From contig CAIPMW010000076.1 of the NCBI GenBank assembly GCA_903866255.1, positions 1 to 64,000 on the forward strand: a stretch of DNA of 64,000 nucleotides. The letters are read 5' to 3'. The notes under the pieces are model-generated. The model had not been told where the DNA came from. It ran no database searches and saw only the letters and a list, made by a program, of their open reading frames with translations. The stretch is from an uncultured Chlorobiaceae bacterium (GTDB lineage Bacteria; Bacteroidota; Chlorobiia; Chlorobiales; Chlorobiaceae). This document shows, piece by piece, positions 53,981 through 63,727 of this stretch. Both the position numbers and the translations under genes were made by a program. Each line of letters opens with the position of its first letter. The first letter of the stretch is position 1.

Positions 53981-56900
53981 CTATTTGTCGTCAGTCATCC
54001 CCTCCAGCCGATCCTCAAGGTCAGCGTAAATCTCCTGTAGCTCATCAATCATATTTTGATCGGCTTTCCACATACCGCGACCATGGGCTTCGAGCATACG
54101 ACCGACAATATTCTTGATGGCCTGCGGATTGATGGTTGCAAGCCGCTCCCTCATTTCGGGATCAAGTGCGTAGGTCTCGGCGGTTTTTTTGTAGACCCAG
54201 TCATCCACACTTTTGGTGACAGCATCCCAGCCAAGCATGTAGGTAACCCGATTGCTGATTTCACCGGCGCCGCTGTGGCCATGCTTGAGCATCCCCTCAA
54301 ACCACTTGGGATTGAGCAGCTTTGAGCGGTACTCAATGCGGAGCGATTTTTCGGCATCATCGACCTTGATATCGGAGGTAAACGACTCAACATAGTTGAG
54401 CTTGATATCGCCACCCTTTGTGTTTCGGCGACGTGCGGCAAGCTGCAGTGAACCGGATGATGAGAAGTAATGGTCGATATCGGAGATACCAAACTCGGTG
54501 GAGTCAACCTGGTGCACCACCCGATCAACCGAACCCAGCATTTTCTGTAATATTGCTGACTCACTCCCCCCTTTCCGACCACCGCCATAAGCGCTGCTGT
54601 TGCGACGAATAAAGAGATCGTCAAGATCATTTTCCGTCTCCCATGCTGAATCCTCAATCATATCATCAACATAGGTGCCATAAGCGCCCGGTGCCTGGGT
54701 AAACTGACGGGCTGTAGCGCTCTCAAACTCCATACCCGAGGCAAGCGCCTCATCAACATGCTTTTTCACAAAATTCATCTCAACCGGTTCATCAGCGTTG
54801 GCCGCCTCTTTGACAAGCCGGTCAAGCTGATCCATAAGCAGCCCAAAAGCATCACGGAAGATTGGGCTGAGCTGCATGAGCACATCGATTCGAGGACGAC
54901 GAAGCTTCTCCAGCGGCACCAGACTGTAGTGGCTGATTTTACCGAACGCGTCATAGGATGGTTCCGCACCGAGCAACCTGATCACCACGGCAACAGCCTC
55001 GCCCTTGGTTTTTATGGTATCGAGCCCCCAGAGTACCTGGGCGATGGTTTCAGGATATTGCCCGTCATTCTCCTCAAGATGCTTTTTAACAATGCTGTCC
55101 GCAATAAGCGAACCACGCTTGAAAGCCATCACCGACGGAATTCTCCATGGATCAATGGAGTGAATGTTACGACCGGAAGGGAGCACATTAACACCGTCAC
55201 GCACCAGGTCACCACCTGGCCCCGATGAGATATAACGACCATCAAGCACCTTCATGAGTGCATCCATCTCACCAGTATTATCGCGCAGAGCAAAAAGGAG
55301 CTGAGTGCCCTCCCTGATCAACTGCTCAACAAAGGGAGTATACTCAACAGGAAGCCTGGATCCTCCCGTTACCGACGCAAAAGCCGACATGACGTTTTTG
55401 CGGTCAAACAGGGCCTGCTGAACAAAATCCCTGCACGCACCATCAACCCACTCCCGCAGGCGGATAGCCTCCTCTTCACCCTTTCTTGACCGGCTGCTCA
55501 GCTCCTCATAACTGCTGAAATGGCCGTTCTTGCCCGATGCGCTCATGAGAAGCGAAGGCAGCGTTCTGGCATCCTCTTCACGATTTTTAAGCGTTTCGGT
55601 AACAGTGATAATTTGTGCTTCCGGCGGACTTGCCTCACCGAACACGTGAAGTGAATTGGAGATAAGGCGATTTTCAAGTTCGCTGATATAGATGTAAAGA
55701 CGACTGACATAATCACTGAACCCCTCATTTTCGCGGCGGGGACAGTCGTCCGTCAGATTGAGTAGCTCCGCTTTCTGCATAACAGCCTCTTCAATACCCG
55801 AGCCGTCACCCTGACCTTCAAACAAACCGGATGTCGCGAGATTCCTTTCACGGAAATCGACCAGCAGCTCTTTAAGCGCAGGCAGTTCTTTGTAGAGACC
55901 GGCACGCGACAATGGTGGCACCACATGAGAGACCATGGTGGCAAGGCCGCGCCGTTTGGCAATGGTGGATTCACTGGGGTTATTCACCGGATAGATGTAA
56001 AAATGCGGCACCTCACCGAGAAGCGCATCTGGCCAGCAGTCACCAGTAAGACCTGTCTGAAGTCCCGGCATCCACTCTACCGACCCGTGCATACCCACGT
56101 GCACCATGGCATGAGCCTCAAACTCCCGGCTTATCCAGCGATAAAAGGCAATATACTGGTGATGCGGCGTGTTTGACTTGTCGAACAGCAACCGCATAGG
56201 ATCACCCTGCACACCGATACGGGGTTGAACACCAATGAAGATGTTCCCGAAACGCAAACCTCCTACAAAAACATCATGATCGCCAATCGGAACAATTTCA
56301 CCGGGAAACTTCTGCCACCGCTCCTCAATCCGTTCACGCTCCCTTGACGTAGTCAACTCCTTGAATGTATCAAAATTGACCTTTACAGCCTCAGGCTTGT
56401 GCTGCATAATCTGGTGTTCAGTTGCACGATCAAGTGCTTCAAAGAGAGCATCAGATGATTCTGGAAGCTTGCCCACATTGTACCCCTCTTTTTTCAGTCG
56501 CTGAAGTGTAGCAAAAAGTGTTCTCGGGACATCAAGCAGCGCTGCTGTGGCTTTTTTGCCAAGACCCGGAGGATAGTCATACACAATAAATGCAACCTTT
56601 TTATCGCGATTGGCCGTCGCCCGCAACCGAAGCCATTTGCTGACCAGAAGAGCCAGCCGTTCAAGACGTTCGTGAACAGTCTCAATCTTGCCATCCTGCA
56701 GAGCGCCAAGAATAATCGGACAGATGGCGCCATCCATTTCAGGAATAGCATACGTGAAGGTAATCTGCATCGGAGAGACACCAAGCTCTTTCCATGAATC
56801 GAACCCCTGAGTCAGAAGAGGCTGGGCCACCATGTAGGGAGCATCCAGTTTTGTCATAATTTCATGACGTGCTTCAGCAGCAATTCCGGGTTTGGTTGAT

Positions 56901-57817
56901 CCTGCAGGACCACCCACAAGACCAAAACCCATCATATTGATCAGAAGATCGATGTTCTCCTTGACCAGCCAGTCCCGTACAAGAACATGACCCTCAACTC
57001 CCATAACAAACGATGGAAACAGATGAATCCCCTGCTTTTCAAGAACTCGAATGGTGTTGTCGATGTAGGTCTTCTCCTGCAGCAGATGTTTGCGGAAAAA
57101 GAGGAGTCCAATTTTCTGCCCCTTGTCGATATTTATCCCGCGCTTTTTCTGCCAGTTTTTATAACTCTTGACATCAGTGAAGTATGCTGGCGCATCAGGG
57201 TGGTAAATCCCCATATTGGGCACATCGACAATTGCCCCAACCTTCACCGGCTCATTAAAATATTCTCGAAGAATCAGCCGGAACATGTTGGCGATATTCT
57301 CTGCTGTCGGCTGCATCCAGTAGGAGTAGACCATCAGCCAGTTCTTGAAATCCTTCGCCTTGTTTGGCACAAGAGGCAAAATAGTGCGCATGATTTTCAT
57401 GAGCTTCATGTAGCCGTAAAGAGCATCTTCATCGCGCCCCTTCACCAGCATTTTCGCAACTTTTTTGACCATATCGGGCATCCCTGCCTTTCCATCACCG
57501 ACGGAATAACTACCCACCTTGGTCAGAGCCATAGCTTCAGGCATAGACTCAAAAATAAAAATAGTCTTTTCATTAGTGGCCAGCTCAAGTTGCTGTTTAA
57601 ACCAGTCGATCTGCTCCTTGAAGTTGATCATGCTCATAAAGACGCAATCAGCCTCCCGAATCGCTTTTGCCGCATCAGGATTCTTTTTTTCAAGATCAAT
57701 ATCACTCAACTGAGTCAATTCAGCTTCGCTGGCAAGAAGCCCCTTGATTTTTTTCCAGAGACCGGCGTTGTACTGTTCAAGACCAACAACAGCAACGATT
57801 TTACGAAGATTAGGCAT
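53981..57817 (-). CDS. bchH: Magnesium chelatase subunit H
   Basis: A 1278-residue porphyrin-binding subunit that inserts Mg into protoporphyrin IX with BchI and BchD, the first step to (bacterio)chlorophyll. Segments such as FRLILREYFNEPVKVGAIVD, FVMGVEGHVLVRDWL, MVHVGMHGSVEWMPGLQTGL, VLPSGRNIHSIDPWRIPS and GDIKLNYVESFTSDIKVDDA show the CobN/BchH family and the H-subunit length. Green sulfur bacteria carry several H paralogs (BchH, BchS, BchT); which one this is cannot be told here. No bchI or bchD is in the window. An IS630 remnant lies directly upstream. Confidence 0.93.
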   Translation of the reverse strand: MPNLRKIVAVVGLEQYNAGLWKKIKGLLASEAELTQLSDIDLEKKNPDAAKAIREADCVFMSMINFKEQIDWFKQQLELATNEKTIFIFESMPEAMALTKVGSYSVGDGKAGMPDMVKKVAKMLVKGRDEDALYGYMKLMKIMRTILPLVPNKAKDFKNWLMVYSYWMQPTAENIANMFRLILREYFNEPVKVGAIVDVPNMGIYHPDAPAYFTDVKSYKNWQKKRGINIDKGQKIGLLFFRKHLLQEKTYIDNTIRVLEKQGIHLFPSFVMGVEGHVLVRDWLVKENIDLLINMMGFGLVGGPAGSTKPGIAAEARHEIMTKLDAPYMVAQPLLTQGFDSWKELGVSPMQITFTYAIPEMDGAICPIILGALQDGKIETVHERLERLALLVSKWLRLRATANRDKKVAFIVYDYPPGLGKKATAALLDVPRTLFATLQRLKKEGYNVGKLPESSDALFEALDRATEHQIMQHKPEAVKVNFDTFKELTTSRERERIEERWQKFPGEIVPIGDHDVFVGGLRFGNIFIGVQPRIGVQGDPMRLLFDKSNTPHHQYIAFYRWISREFEAHAMVHVGMHGSVEWMPGLQTGLTGDCWPDALLGEVPHFYIYPVNNPSESTIAKRRGLATMVSHVVPPLSRAGLYKELPALKELLVDFRERNLATSGLFEGQGDGSGIEEAVMQKAELLNLTDDCPRRENEGFSDYVSRLYIYISELENRLISNSLHVFGEASPPEAQIITVTETLKNREEDARTLPSLLMSASGKNGHFSSYEELSSRSRKGEEEAIRLREWVDGACRDFVQQALFDRKNVMSAFASVTGGSRLPVEYTPFVEQLIREGTQLLFALRDNTGEMDALMKVLDGRYISSGPGGDLVRDGVNVLPSGRNIHSIDPWRIPSVMAFKRGSLIADSIVKKHLEENDGQYPETIAQVLWGLDTIKTKGEAVAVVIRLLGAEPSYDAFGKISHYSLVPLEKLRRPRIDVLMQLSPIFRDAFGLLMDQLDRLVKEAANADEPVEMNFVKKHVDEALASGMEFESATARQFTQAPGAYGTYVDDMIEDSAWETENDLDDLFIRRNSSAYGGGRKGGSESAILQKMLGSVDRVVHQVDSTEFGISDIDHYFSSSGSLQLAARRRNTKGGDIKLNYVESFTSDIKVDDAEKSLRIEYRSKLLNPKWFEGMLKHGHSGAGEISNRVTYMLGWDAVTKSVDDWVYKKTAETYALDPEMRERLATINPQAIKNIVGRMLEAHGRGMWKADQNMIDELQEIYADLEDRLEGMTDDK

Positions 57818-57869
57818 GGGGTAAAAATTATTGTATCACGTTCATAACGCGAGATTAAAATGACATAAC

Positions 57870-58066
57870 TCCAATGTATAAAAGAAGGGGAATAATTCCG
57901 AAAACAGCTTTCCGAAAAGCACAACGGAAAGTTCTTCCATTTTTTGTTCAGTCCCCTCGCTGGTTGTGCGATAACTGCTCCAAGAGTCTCAAAGACTCGA
58001 TGACCAAATTCCTTTTCTCGCAATTCATCCCAAAGGTGCTCAACAGGATTTAAACCCCAGTGAATA
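57870..58066 (-). mobile_element. IS630-family transposase remnant, 3' end
   Basis: The minus strand reads LNPVEHLWDELREKEFGHR and VFETLGAVIAQPARGL, the last DDE motif and C-terminus of an IS630 transposase. The rest of the element is gone. It lies right at the start of bchH and marks the core/accessory border. Confidence 0.75.
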
Positions 58067-58175
58067 TGGCGATGCTACGGTCATTAACCTGTGCTTGAGC
58101 GTGTTTCCCTGGGCAAAATATCGCCAATTTAAGATTTTCTTCCCGAAGCAAAGCTTCGAGGAATATGTCCTATAG

Positions 58176-58637
58176 CGATTCAAAATTCTGTACTTCGCGG
58201 ATCAGAAACATCAGTCGAGGTATGGCTCTGCTATTACTGATGATACCTATATCGCCATGGCCAATGGCCCGGTGCCGTCAATGGCTTACGATATTTTAAA
58301 ATCGTTACGGGGTGAGGGTCTTTTTACTTCACAGAAAGAGCAATTTACTCCATATTTTGAACTACAAATCAACAAACACACCGTAAAGGCAAGAAAGAGC
58401 CCTGATCTTGATTATTTGTCTGAATCTGAGATGCGATGCATTGACGAATTCATCGAAGAGAATTACCATCTCAAGTTTTCAGATTTAACAGAGAAATCCC
58501 ATGATACGGCATGGCAAAAAGCGGTATTTAATAGTGAAATAGATCTCCTTGATGTTGCAACGTGTGGCGGTTCCGGGAATGACATGATTGAGTATATCAA
58601 AGAGAGCTGTGAGAACCGCTTCGCTGTATTTGAATGA
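58176..58637 (+). pseudogene. Panacea-domain (DUF4065) antitoxin, 5'-truncated
   Basis: The frame opens after a stop at 58173 and reads RFKILYFADQKHQSRYGSAI, then TYIAMANGPVPSMAYDILKS. These are the hallmarks of Panacea/SocA-type antitoxins, which use one fold to neutralise many toxins. The normal first about 20 residues are missing, so the first usable ATG is 58257 inside the domain. A hairpin (58144..58158) marks the break. The C-terminal helical part is intact and overlaps the partner by 4 bp. Confidence 0.72.
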
Positions 58638-58957
58638 GTTTAGGTGAATTTTTCCCGGAAGTCTTTAAGGCTGATTACGCCAGAAGGAACCTGGAAGTTG
58701 GGAGTGCTCTTAAGCTCTACGTCACGGATACCAAACCACCAAAAGAGAAACGATTTATCATTGTAGGAAAGAATATTGACCGGCTCTGTCTGGCAACGGT
58801 ATACATCAATTCAGAGATCAATGAGAACATCAATTACTTTTCCGATAAACGGATAAGCGAAGCTAAAATAAGCATTCATCTCACCCCGGGAACGCCGAGC
58901 CCCAGCTCGGCAGATGGGCTTTTATCGCTGCAAAACACCCTCACCGGAAGTACGTAG
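58634..58957 (+). pseudogene. Panacea-partner toxin, 3'-truncated
   Basis: The first about 85 residues (MSLGEFFPEVFKADYARRNL, KPPKEKRFIIVGKNIDRLCL, ATVYINSEINENINYF) look like the small beta-rich toxin partner seen with Panacea antitoxins. At about 58888 the sequence enters a palindromic element, and the end (PGTPSPSSADGLLS to TGST) is foreign. Probably inactive. Confidence 0.6.
58894..58911. repeat. Dispersed palindrome, copy 1
   Basis: GCCGAGC-CCCA-GCTCGGC. The same hairpin in opposite sense stands at 62152..62169 with flanks also shared (GGGAACGCCGAGC against GGGAGCGCCGAGC when reversed). Each copy sits at the broken end of a gene. Confidence 0.85.
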
Positions 58958-59050
58958 GGCCAAATAGCTCATCGCCATCGGTATACAGATAACTGTGCGT
59001 CATGATCACTGTCGCGTAATGTCGATACAAGAAACTGAGTAATATGATGG

Positions 59051-60088
59051 TCACTCCCCATCCCCCTTTGCACCCCACAACCTGAGCCGTTCCGCAATGG
59101 CATCAGGACTTGGTAGATCAGCTCGATAAGCTTCAGGGAGTTCAGGAACAACGGTATAGCTTGCAACACCTATCGGGCGGCTTGCTGTACGCAGGGCATA
59201 TTGCACCACGGTCTTGTTTTTGTCACGGCAGATAATGATACCAATTGGTGCGTTTTCACCCTCCATACGCTCCTGCTGGTCAAGGGCCTCAAGGTAAAAC
59301 TCCATCTTCCCTTTATGCTCGGGTTGAAAGGCTCCGATTTTAAGCTCTATTGCTACAAGAGAGCGCAATCTGCGATGAACAAGCAGCAGGTCAATAAAGT
59401 ACTCCTGCCCTCCAACTTCAAGGCGGTGCTGGTTGCCAATAAAAGTAAAGGCGCCGCCCATTTCGGAGAGAAAACGGCGAAGGTTCTGCACCAATGCCTG
59501 TTCCAGTTCCCGCTCGGAGTGTTCATCAGCCAGCTCCAGAAAATCGAAAGTGTACGTATCCTTGACTGCAAGCACAGCCTGAGCTTGCAGTTCAGGAGAG
59601 AGTGTTTTATCAAAACTGGTCTGATTGAGCAGGTATTTTTCGTAGCTTTTGTTGTCAACCTGGTGCTGGAGTACCGCCTTTGTCCAGCCAAACCTGGCCG
59701 TCGCCCGAAGATAGAATTCTCGTTCAAGCTCATCTTTGCATCGGGTGAAAATAACAAGGTTTTTAGCCCAACTGATTCCTCTAACCAATGGTTGGAGTTT
59801 TGGCTGATCGCGATACGCGCAAAAAAACTGACGCATGAACCAGAGGTTTTGCACAGAAAAACCATTTCGACCGGGAAATTCTGCCTGCAGATCACGGGCA
59901 AGCGTCTCCACTACCGCTTTTCCCCAGCCGAGTTTCTGTTGTTTCCGATCAATGGACTCACCAATCTCCCAATAAAGCGCGACCATCTCCGTATTCACCG
60001 CCCGGAACGCCTGATACTGCCGCTGGCGAATACGAGACTTGATATCGACAAGAAATTCTGCGTATTCAGTTGTTCTGATCTCACTCAT
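59051..60088 (-). CDS. YhcG-family (DUF1016) PD-(D/E)XK protein
   Basis: A 345-residue protein. The N-terminal YhcG domain (1-165) holds the family marks YQAFRAVNTEMVALYWEIGE, SIDRKQQKLGWGKAVVETLA and FSVQNLWFMRQFF. The C-terminal nuclease domain shows EYFIDLLLVHRRLRSLVAIE and LKIGAF (D..ExK). Members occur in defence and mobile regions. No restriction partner is adjacent here. Confidence 0.9.
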   Translation of the reverse strand: MSEIRTTEYAEFLVDIKSRIRQRQYQAFRAVNTEMVALYWEIGESIDRKQQKLGWGKAVVETLARDLQAEFPGRNGFSVQNLWFMRQFFCAYRDQPKLQPLVRGISWAKNLVIFTRCKDELEREFYLRATARFGWTKAVLQHQVDNKSYEKYLLNQTSFDKTLSPELQAQAVLAVKDTYTFDFLELADEHSERELEQALVQNLRRFLSEMGGAFTFIGNQHRLEVGGQEYFIDLLLVHRRLRSLVAIELKIGAFQPEHKGKMEFYLEALDQQERMEGENAPIGIIICRDKNKTVVQYALRTASRPIGVASYTVVPELPEAYRADLPSPDAIAERLRLWGAKGDGE

Positions 60089-60135
60089 AGCAGCACGCTG
60101 ATCGAATAAAAGAAAAGGTGTAAAAAGTTACCTCT

Positions 60136-60311
60136 TTACAATGTATCACAGGCTTCTGGTTCCACATCAGGAACATTGCTCAAAATTTCAAGAAATGTTT
60201 CACGGCTGCCTTGTTTTGCCCGCTTTTCCAAATATTCAAGCGCCGAAAGAGCCGCAACTTTTTCAGCCACAGCAGGCAAATAAATGTATGTGTATCGAGT
60301 AAATAGTTCAT
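60136..60311 (-). pseudogene. PIN toxin reduced to its start, joined to another gene's end
   Basis: The start MNYLLDTHTFI overlaps the antitoxin stop as ATGA and is the typical opening of VapC toxins. After 11 codons the sequence changes; another frame reads LPAVAEKVAALSALEYLEKR and ends DVEPEACDTL-stop, the C-terminus of a different small protein. So the antitoxin next door has no working toxin. Confidence 0.6.
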
Positions 60312-60535
60312 TTCAGTCCGAGAAACTCTTCCTCAGTCATTTTGAAATTATCAGCAAATGTGACTTTAACTTTTCCGTCAAGAATCCCGATTTTTCGCTC
60401 TTTTTTCTTTTCAGTATCGAGATAAGGAACAATCATGGCAATTGGTCTCTTTTTCTTGCCGTAAAGGATACCAAAAGACTCACCCTGCTTTACATTCTCA
60501 AGGATCTCAGAGAGTTGGGATTTTACTTCACCCAC
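60308..60535 (-). CDS. Phd/YefM-type antitoxin
   Basis: A 75-residue protein with EVKSQLSEILENVKQGESFG and KKRPIAMIVPYLD, the Phd DNA-binding fold, and an acidic end that would bind a PIN toxin. GTG 60535 is the first usable start. Just upstream in frame DIKTLP looks like the normal family beginning (MKTLPVGE) with its ATG changed to ATA, so the true start may be lost. Confidence 0.72.
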   Translation of the reverse strand: MGEVKSQLSEILENVKQGESFGILYGKKKRPIAMIVPYLDTEKKKERKIGILDGKVKVTFADNFKMTEEEFLGLK

Positions 60536-60697
60536 GGGTAGTGTTTTTATATCTGTAGCTTAAATTTACAAAAACGACTTGTCAACGTTTCAGAAAAAGT
60601 CAGATTTAGGGGAGAGCGTCTGTGTTTCGCATCCTCGATCGACAGGGATAATCTCCGTTAAGCCATGAAAAGCAGCAGCCGTTGTCTGTAAAGCCTA

Positions 60698-61609
60698 TTA
60701 AAGCCCCAAATACCTTTTTGAAAGTTCTACAGTCCAGTCAGCTTTACAAACCTGTCTTAATGTGTCAACAAATGTTTCTAAATGCCTTGGATAAAAATTA
60801 TTGAACTCTTCATTGTCTGTTTTGAGTTGCTGAACATAACTATCAACAGCGTCTTGGCACTCTTGATTTTTTGATGGAAACAGAAAAACAAAAAAGCCTT
60901 CGTCATAATCTTTAAGTGTCGCAATAGAAAGTAAATGATCTCTCCAAATTTGTTGAAGAGGAACGCGTTTTAAAACGTCTATTGATGAAGTTTGAAATAG
61001 TTTACTTTTTGCAGCAAGTTTTAAATATGCGTCTTTATGTTTTTGAAAAATCGCTTCTGTTTTTACTTTGTCGTCTTTTAATGTTTCTGCGTATTTTACC
61101 TCAATGCCGATAAAGCCTTTGTTGTTGTCAAGGTTTAAGTATTCGATGAAAACATCAAAAGCAGAATGGTCACCAGTGTAATCAATGTGTCCTCTTGCTG
61201 GTGAATGTTCAAATTTTACAGATGTTACTTCGCTAACTCTTCTCGGAAAAAGCCTTTTGAAATATTTGGTCGCCAACTTAAAATCGTAATGAAGTTCTCC
61301 AAAAAGTTTGAAACAAAGAGGTTGAGAGGATAGAAGGTTGTCCCAAATACGAGGTTCGCTAATTAATTTGCCCTCAACTTTTGCTTTGTAAACTTCGTAC
61401 TGAACAAGTGTTTTTATTTTGTCTGTCAAATAGTTTGCTTTACTTGTCGTTGCAAATTCTGTCTGCAAATAATTTCCTCGTTCACCAATTGGAAATTTTT
61501 TTGACTGCCTCCATTGGCTTTGTAACAATCGTCCAAAGGCAGCAAAGTCTGTGTCTGGTTTGTAATAAGCGTTAAATTTTTCTGCTTCGATTTTTGTTGG
61601 CCGTGTCAT
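60698..61609 (-). CDS. PGN_0703-like putative restriction endonuclease
   Basis: A 303-residue protein with a PD-(D/E)XK core (HSAFDVFIEYLNLDNNKGFI, then GIEVKYAETLKD). The opening RLLQSQWRQSKKFPIGERGN and the region KRLFPRRVSEVTSVKFEHSP agree with my memory of the PGN_0703 family. It is low in GC and stands alone without a methylase, so target and toxicity control are unknown. Confidence 0.7.
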   Translation of the reverse strand: MTRPTKIEAEKFNAYYKPDTDFAAFGRLLQSQWRQSKKFPIGERGNYLQTEFATTSKANYLTDKIKTLVQYEVYKAKVEGKLISEPRIWDNLLSSQPLCFKLFGELHYDFKLATKYFKRLFPRRVSEVTSVKFEHSPARGHIDYTGDHSAFDVFIEYLNLDNNKGFIGIEVKYAETLKDDKVKTEAIFQKHKDAYLKLAAKSKLFQTSSIDVLKRVPLQQIWRDHLLSIATLKDYDEGFFVFLFPSKNQECQDAVDSYVQQLKTDNEEFNNFYPRHLETFVDTLRQVCKADWTVELSKRYLGL

Positions 61610-61761
61610 AATAAGTAGGATACGTGAAGGTTGCAGATTTGCGATGGATGGGTTTTAAGCTCAAATGTCCATTCGGAGAAATGAACTTATAGCATCAACA
61701 AAAAAGGCTGCGGAGTGCGCCCCCCCTATTGCAAATATGCTTTTATGCCCAATGGTTCTTT

Positions 61762-62100
61762 TCATTCAGTCGGTATATAGTAGTCCTTGCAATACTTTTC
61801 TACTTCACTATCGTTTGCAAAGTAGCGGTCACAAAATTGGTCAAGTTCCGTTTCTGTTGATTCATAATAGCGGTCTTCTGCAGTCATAAGTTTTTCCGTC
61901 TGCTCAATAAATTTTTCAAAGTCTTTATTCATTTTGCAAAGTTTGTCAATTGTCTTGAAGTCCAAATTGCGAAAAATTGCAGGGAATAATATTTTACTTT
62001 GATATGGGTTTGCATTAAGTTCAATTATACCAATTCCAAAGGATTGATTTAGTCGTTCCATTTCTTCCGTCAAACTGTCGCTGAACCGCTTGCGCTGCAC
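61762..62100 (-). pseudogene. HrgA/COG2958-like protein, C-terminal part
   Basis: 112 codons in which FGIGIIELNANPYQSKILFP, then LDFKTIDKLCKMNKDFEKFI match the C-terminal region of HrgA-type (COG2958) proteins, which occur next to restriction genes. The N-terminal HTH and middle are missing; the frame starts where a palindromic element begins (62152). Confidence 0.6.
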
Positions 62101-62151
62101 AGCTCCCCGGAGGGATAACCAGGCCGGTATCCGTTGTCATCCTTTTGTTAT

Positions 62152-62169
62152 GCCGAGCTGGAGCTCGGC
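62152..62169. repeat. Dispersed palindrome, copy 2
   Basis: GCCGAGC-TGGA-GCTCGGC, the reverse relative of 58894..58911. It lies next to the truncated HrgA-like gene and before the AAA gene end. Confidence 0.85.
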
Positions 62170-62209
62170 GCTCCCAGCTCCGCGTCAGCTATCGCTCTGG
62201 TTCGGAGCA

Positions 62210-63727
62210 TTACAACTTCTCCCACTCAAACTTGCTGACGTTTCTTGGCTTGGGGTCAAAGACAATGCCAATCAGATAGCGTTCGCCTTCATATTTCTCG
62301 TAATACTTCATTGTCCTGATCTGCTCAAGCGGCTCCCCGTCGGTCACCTTGAATTCAAAGAGAAAGGTTCTTCCACCGGCCTTTATGGTCAGGTCAATTC
62401 TGCCCTTGTTGCTCACATCCTCGGCGATGATGTCCACCCCGATACTCGAAAAATAGGCATAGAGCACGCTGGCGTAAAAGCCCTCGTACCTCTCAATGTC
62501 GTTGTTGGTGTAATTGTTATAGGCGATACTGGCAAAAAGGCGCTTGATAACCGGTTCCAGACTTGCAACATCACCACTCTTCATGAGAGCAAGCAGCTCA
62601 CGGCGGATCGGCTCATTTTCCGAAACGCAGGTCACCGATTGCAGAATATAATCGTTAAAACTGGTCTGCACCTCCATATTGGGAAATCCCAACTCATAGC
62701 CAAATCCCATATCCAACGGAATCAGGCGCTTTATGGTCAAGTAGCCCGTCTGAAACAGAAGAGTCTCCAGCCTGAGATTTTCAAGGTCAAAACTGTTGAT
62801 CAGAGACTCATTAACTTGTAATCCAATAAATTTGGGGATGAAATAGCTGTTCTTTTTGATGAGTTCAATCAGAAATCCGGGCGTTCCGGTCTCAAACCAA
62901 TAGTTTTTGAATGTACGCTGGTTTCTGATAAAGAGCAGAATATCGAAAGGGTTATAGACCTTGTCACCCAAAAAATTATAACCATTGTACCACCGTTTGA
63001 CCTGCTCCATATCCACCCCTTCGAGATAAGGAGTAAAAGAGTTCTCCAGATCAAGCTGGGTGTACCCGCAGACATTGCCATAGTCAGGGTTGAGGCTGAT
63101 GTCTTCGAGATTGTTCAGGCCGCTGAAGAGCGACACTTTGGAGAATTTGCTCACTCCGGTGAGAAACACAAAGCGCAGATACTCGTCGTTATCCTTGATT
63201 TTTGTATAAAAGTCACGCATCCCATCCCGAATGATGAGAGCCTCAGGGATAGTGTCAATATTGTCCAGAATCGGCTTGTCATACTCATCAATCAGAATAA
63301 CCACCTTCTGATGATATTTTTCCCAGGCTTTTTCGATTAATTCCGCGAAGAAGTGTTGTGCCCTGGTTCTGTTTTCACACTCCAGCCCAAGTCGCTTCTC
63401 ATTGGATTTGAGGATGTACTGCAAATCCTCCTCCAGGTCGGCTTTCGAGTGAATCCCGCCACTGAAACTGATCTTGATGACTGGATATGTCACCTCCCAG
63501 TCCCACTGCTCCTCAATCAGCAGACCCCGGAATAGCTCCCGATTTCCTTCAAAAATATTTTTCAGCGTATCAAGAAACAGGCTTTTCCCGAATCGCCGGG
63601 GCCGCGACAGAAAAACATACCGATAGTTCTCAATCAGGCTGCGGGCAATCTCTGTTTTATCGATATAAAGATAATCATCTTCAATTATTGTACTGAGCGT
63701 CTGTATTCCTACCGGCAGCTTTTTCAT
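62210..63727 (-). CDS. AAA-ATPase_like / PD-(D/E)XK superfamily protein
   Basis: A 505-residue protein: an AAA-ATPase_like domain with YLYIDKTEIARSLIENYRYV and P-loop FLSRPRRFGKSLF (38-50), VVILIDEYDKPI as Walker B, and a C-terminal nuclease-like domain with RIDLTIKAGGRTFLFEFKV (D..ExK). ATG 63727 has GGAGG about 9 bases upstream; the longer frame to 63997 is not supported. This family is abundant in anaerobes and its function is not known. Confidence 0.85.
   Translation of the reverse strand: MKKLPVGIQTLSTIIEDDYLYIDKTEIARSLIENYRYVFLSRPRRFGKSLFLDTLKNIFEGNRELFRGLLIEEQWDWEVTYPVIKISFSGGIHSKADLEEDLQYILKSNEKRLGLECENRTRAQHFFAELIEKAWEKYHQKVVILIDEYDKPILDNIDTIPEALIIRDGMRDFYTKIKDNDEYLRFVFLTGVSKFSKVSLFSGLNNLEDISLNPDYGNVCGYTQLDLENSFTPYLEGVDMEQVKRWYNGYNFLGDKVYNPFDILLFIRNQRTFKNYWFETGTPGFLIELIKKNSYFIPKFIGLQVNESLINSFDLENLRLETLLFQTGYLTIKRLIPLDMGFGYELGFPNMEVQTSFNDYILQSVTCVSENEPIRRELLALMKSGDVASLEPVIKRLFASIAYNNYTNNDIERYEGFYASVLYAYFSSIGVDIIAEDVSNKGRIDLTIKAGGRTFLFEFKVTDGEPLEQIRTMKYYEKYEGERYLIGIVFDPKPRNVSKFEWEKL

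Noticed and set aside
56987-57847. A 286-codon plus-strand frame opposite the start of bchH
   Set aside because: bchH is clearly coding here; the opposite frame has no motifs or ribosome site.
59201-60109. A 302-codon plus-strand frame opposite the YhcG gene
   Set aside because: Shadow of a well-supported DUF1016 gene on the minus strand.
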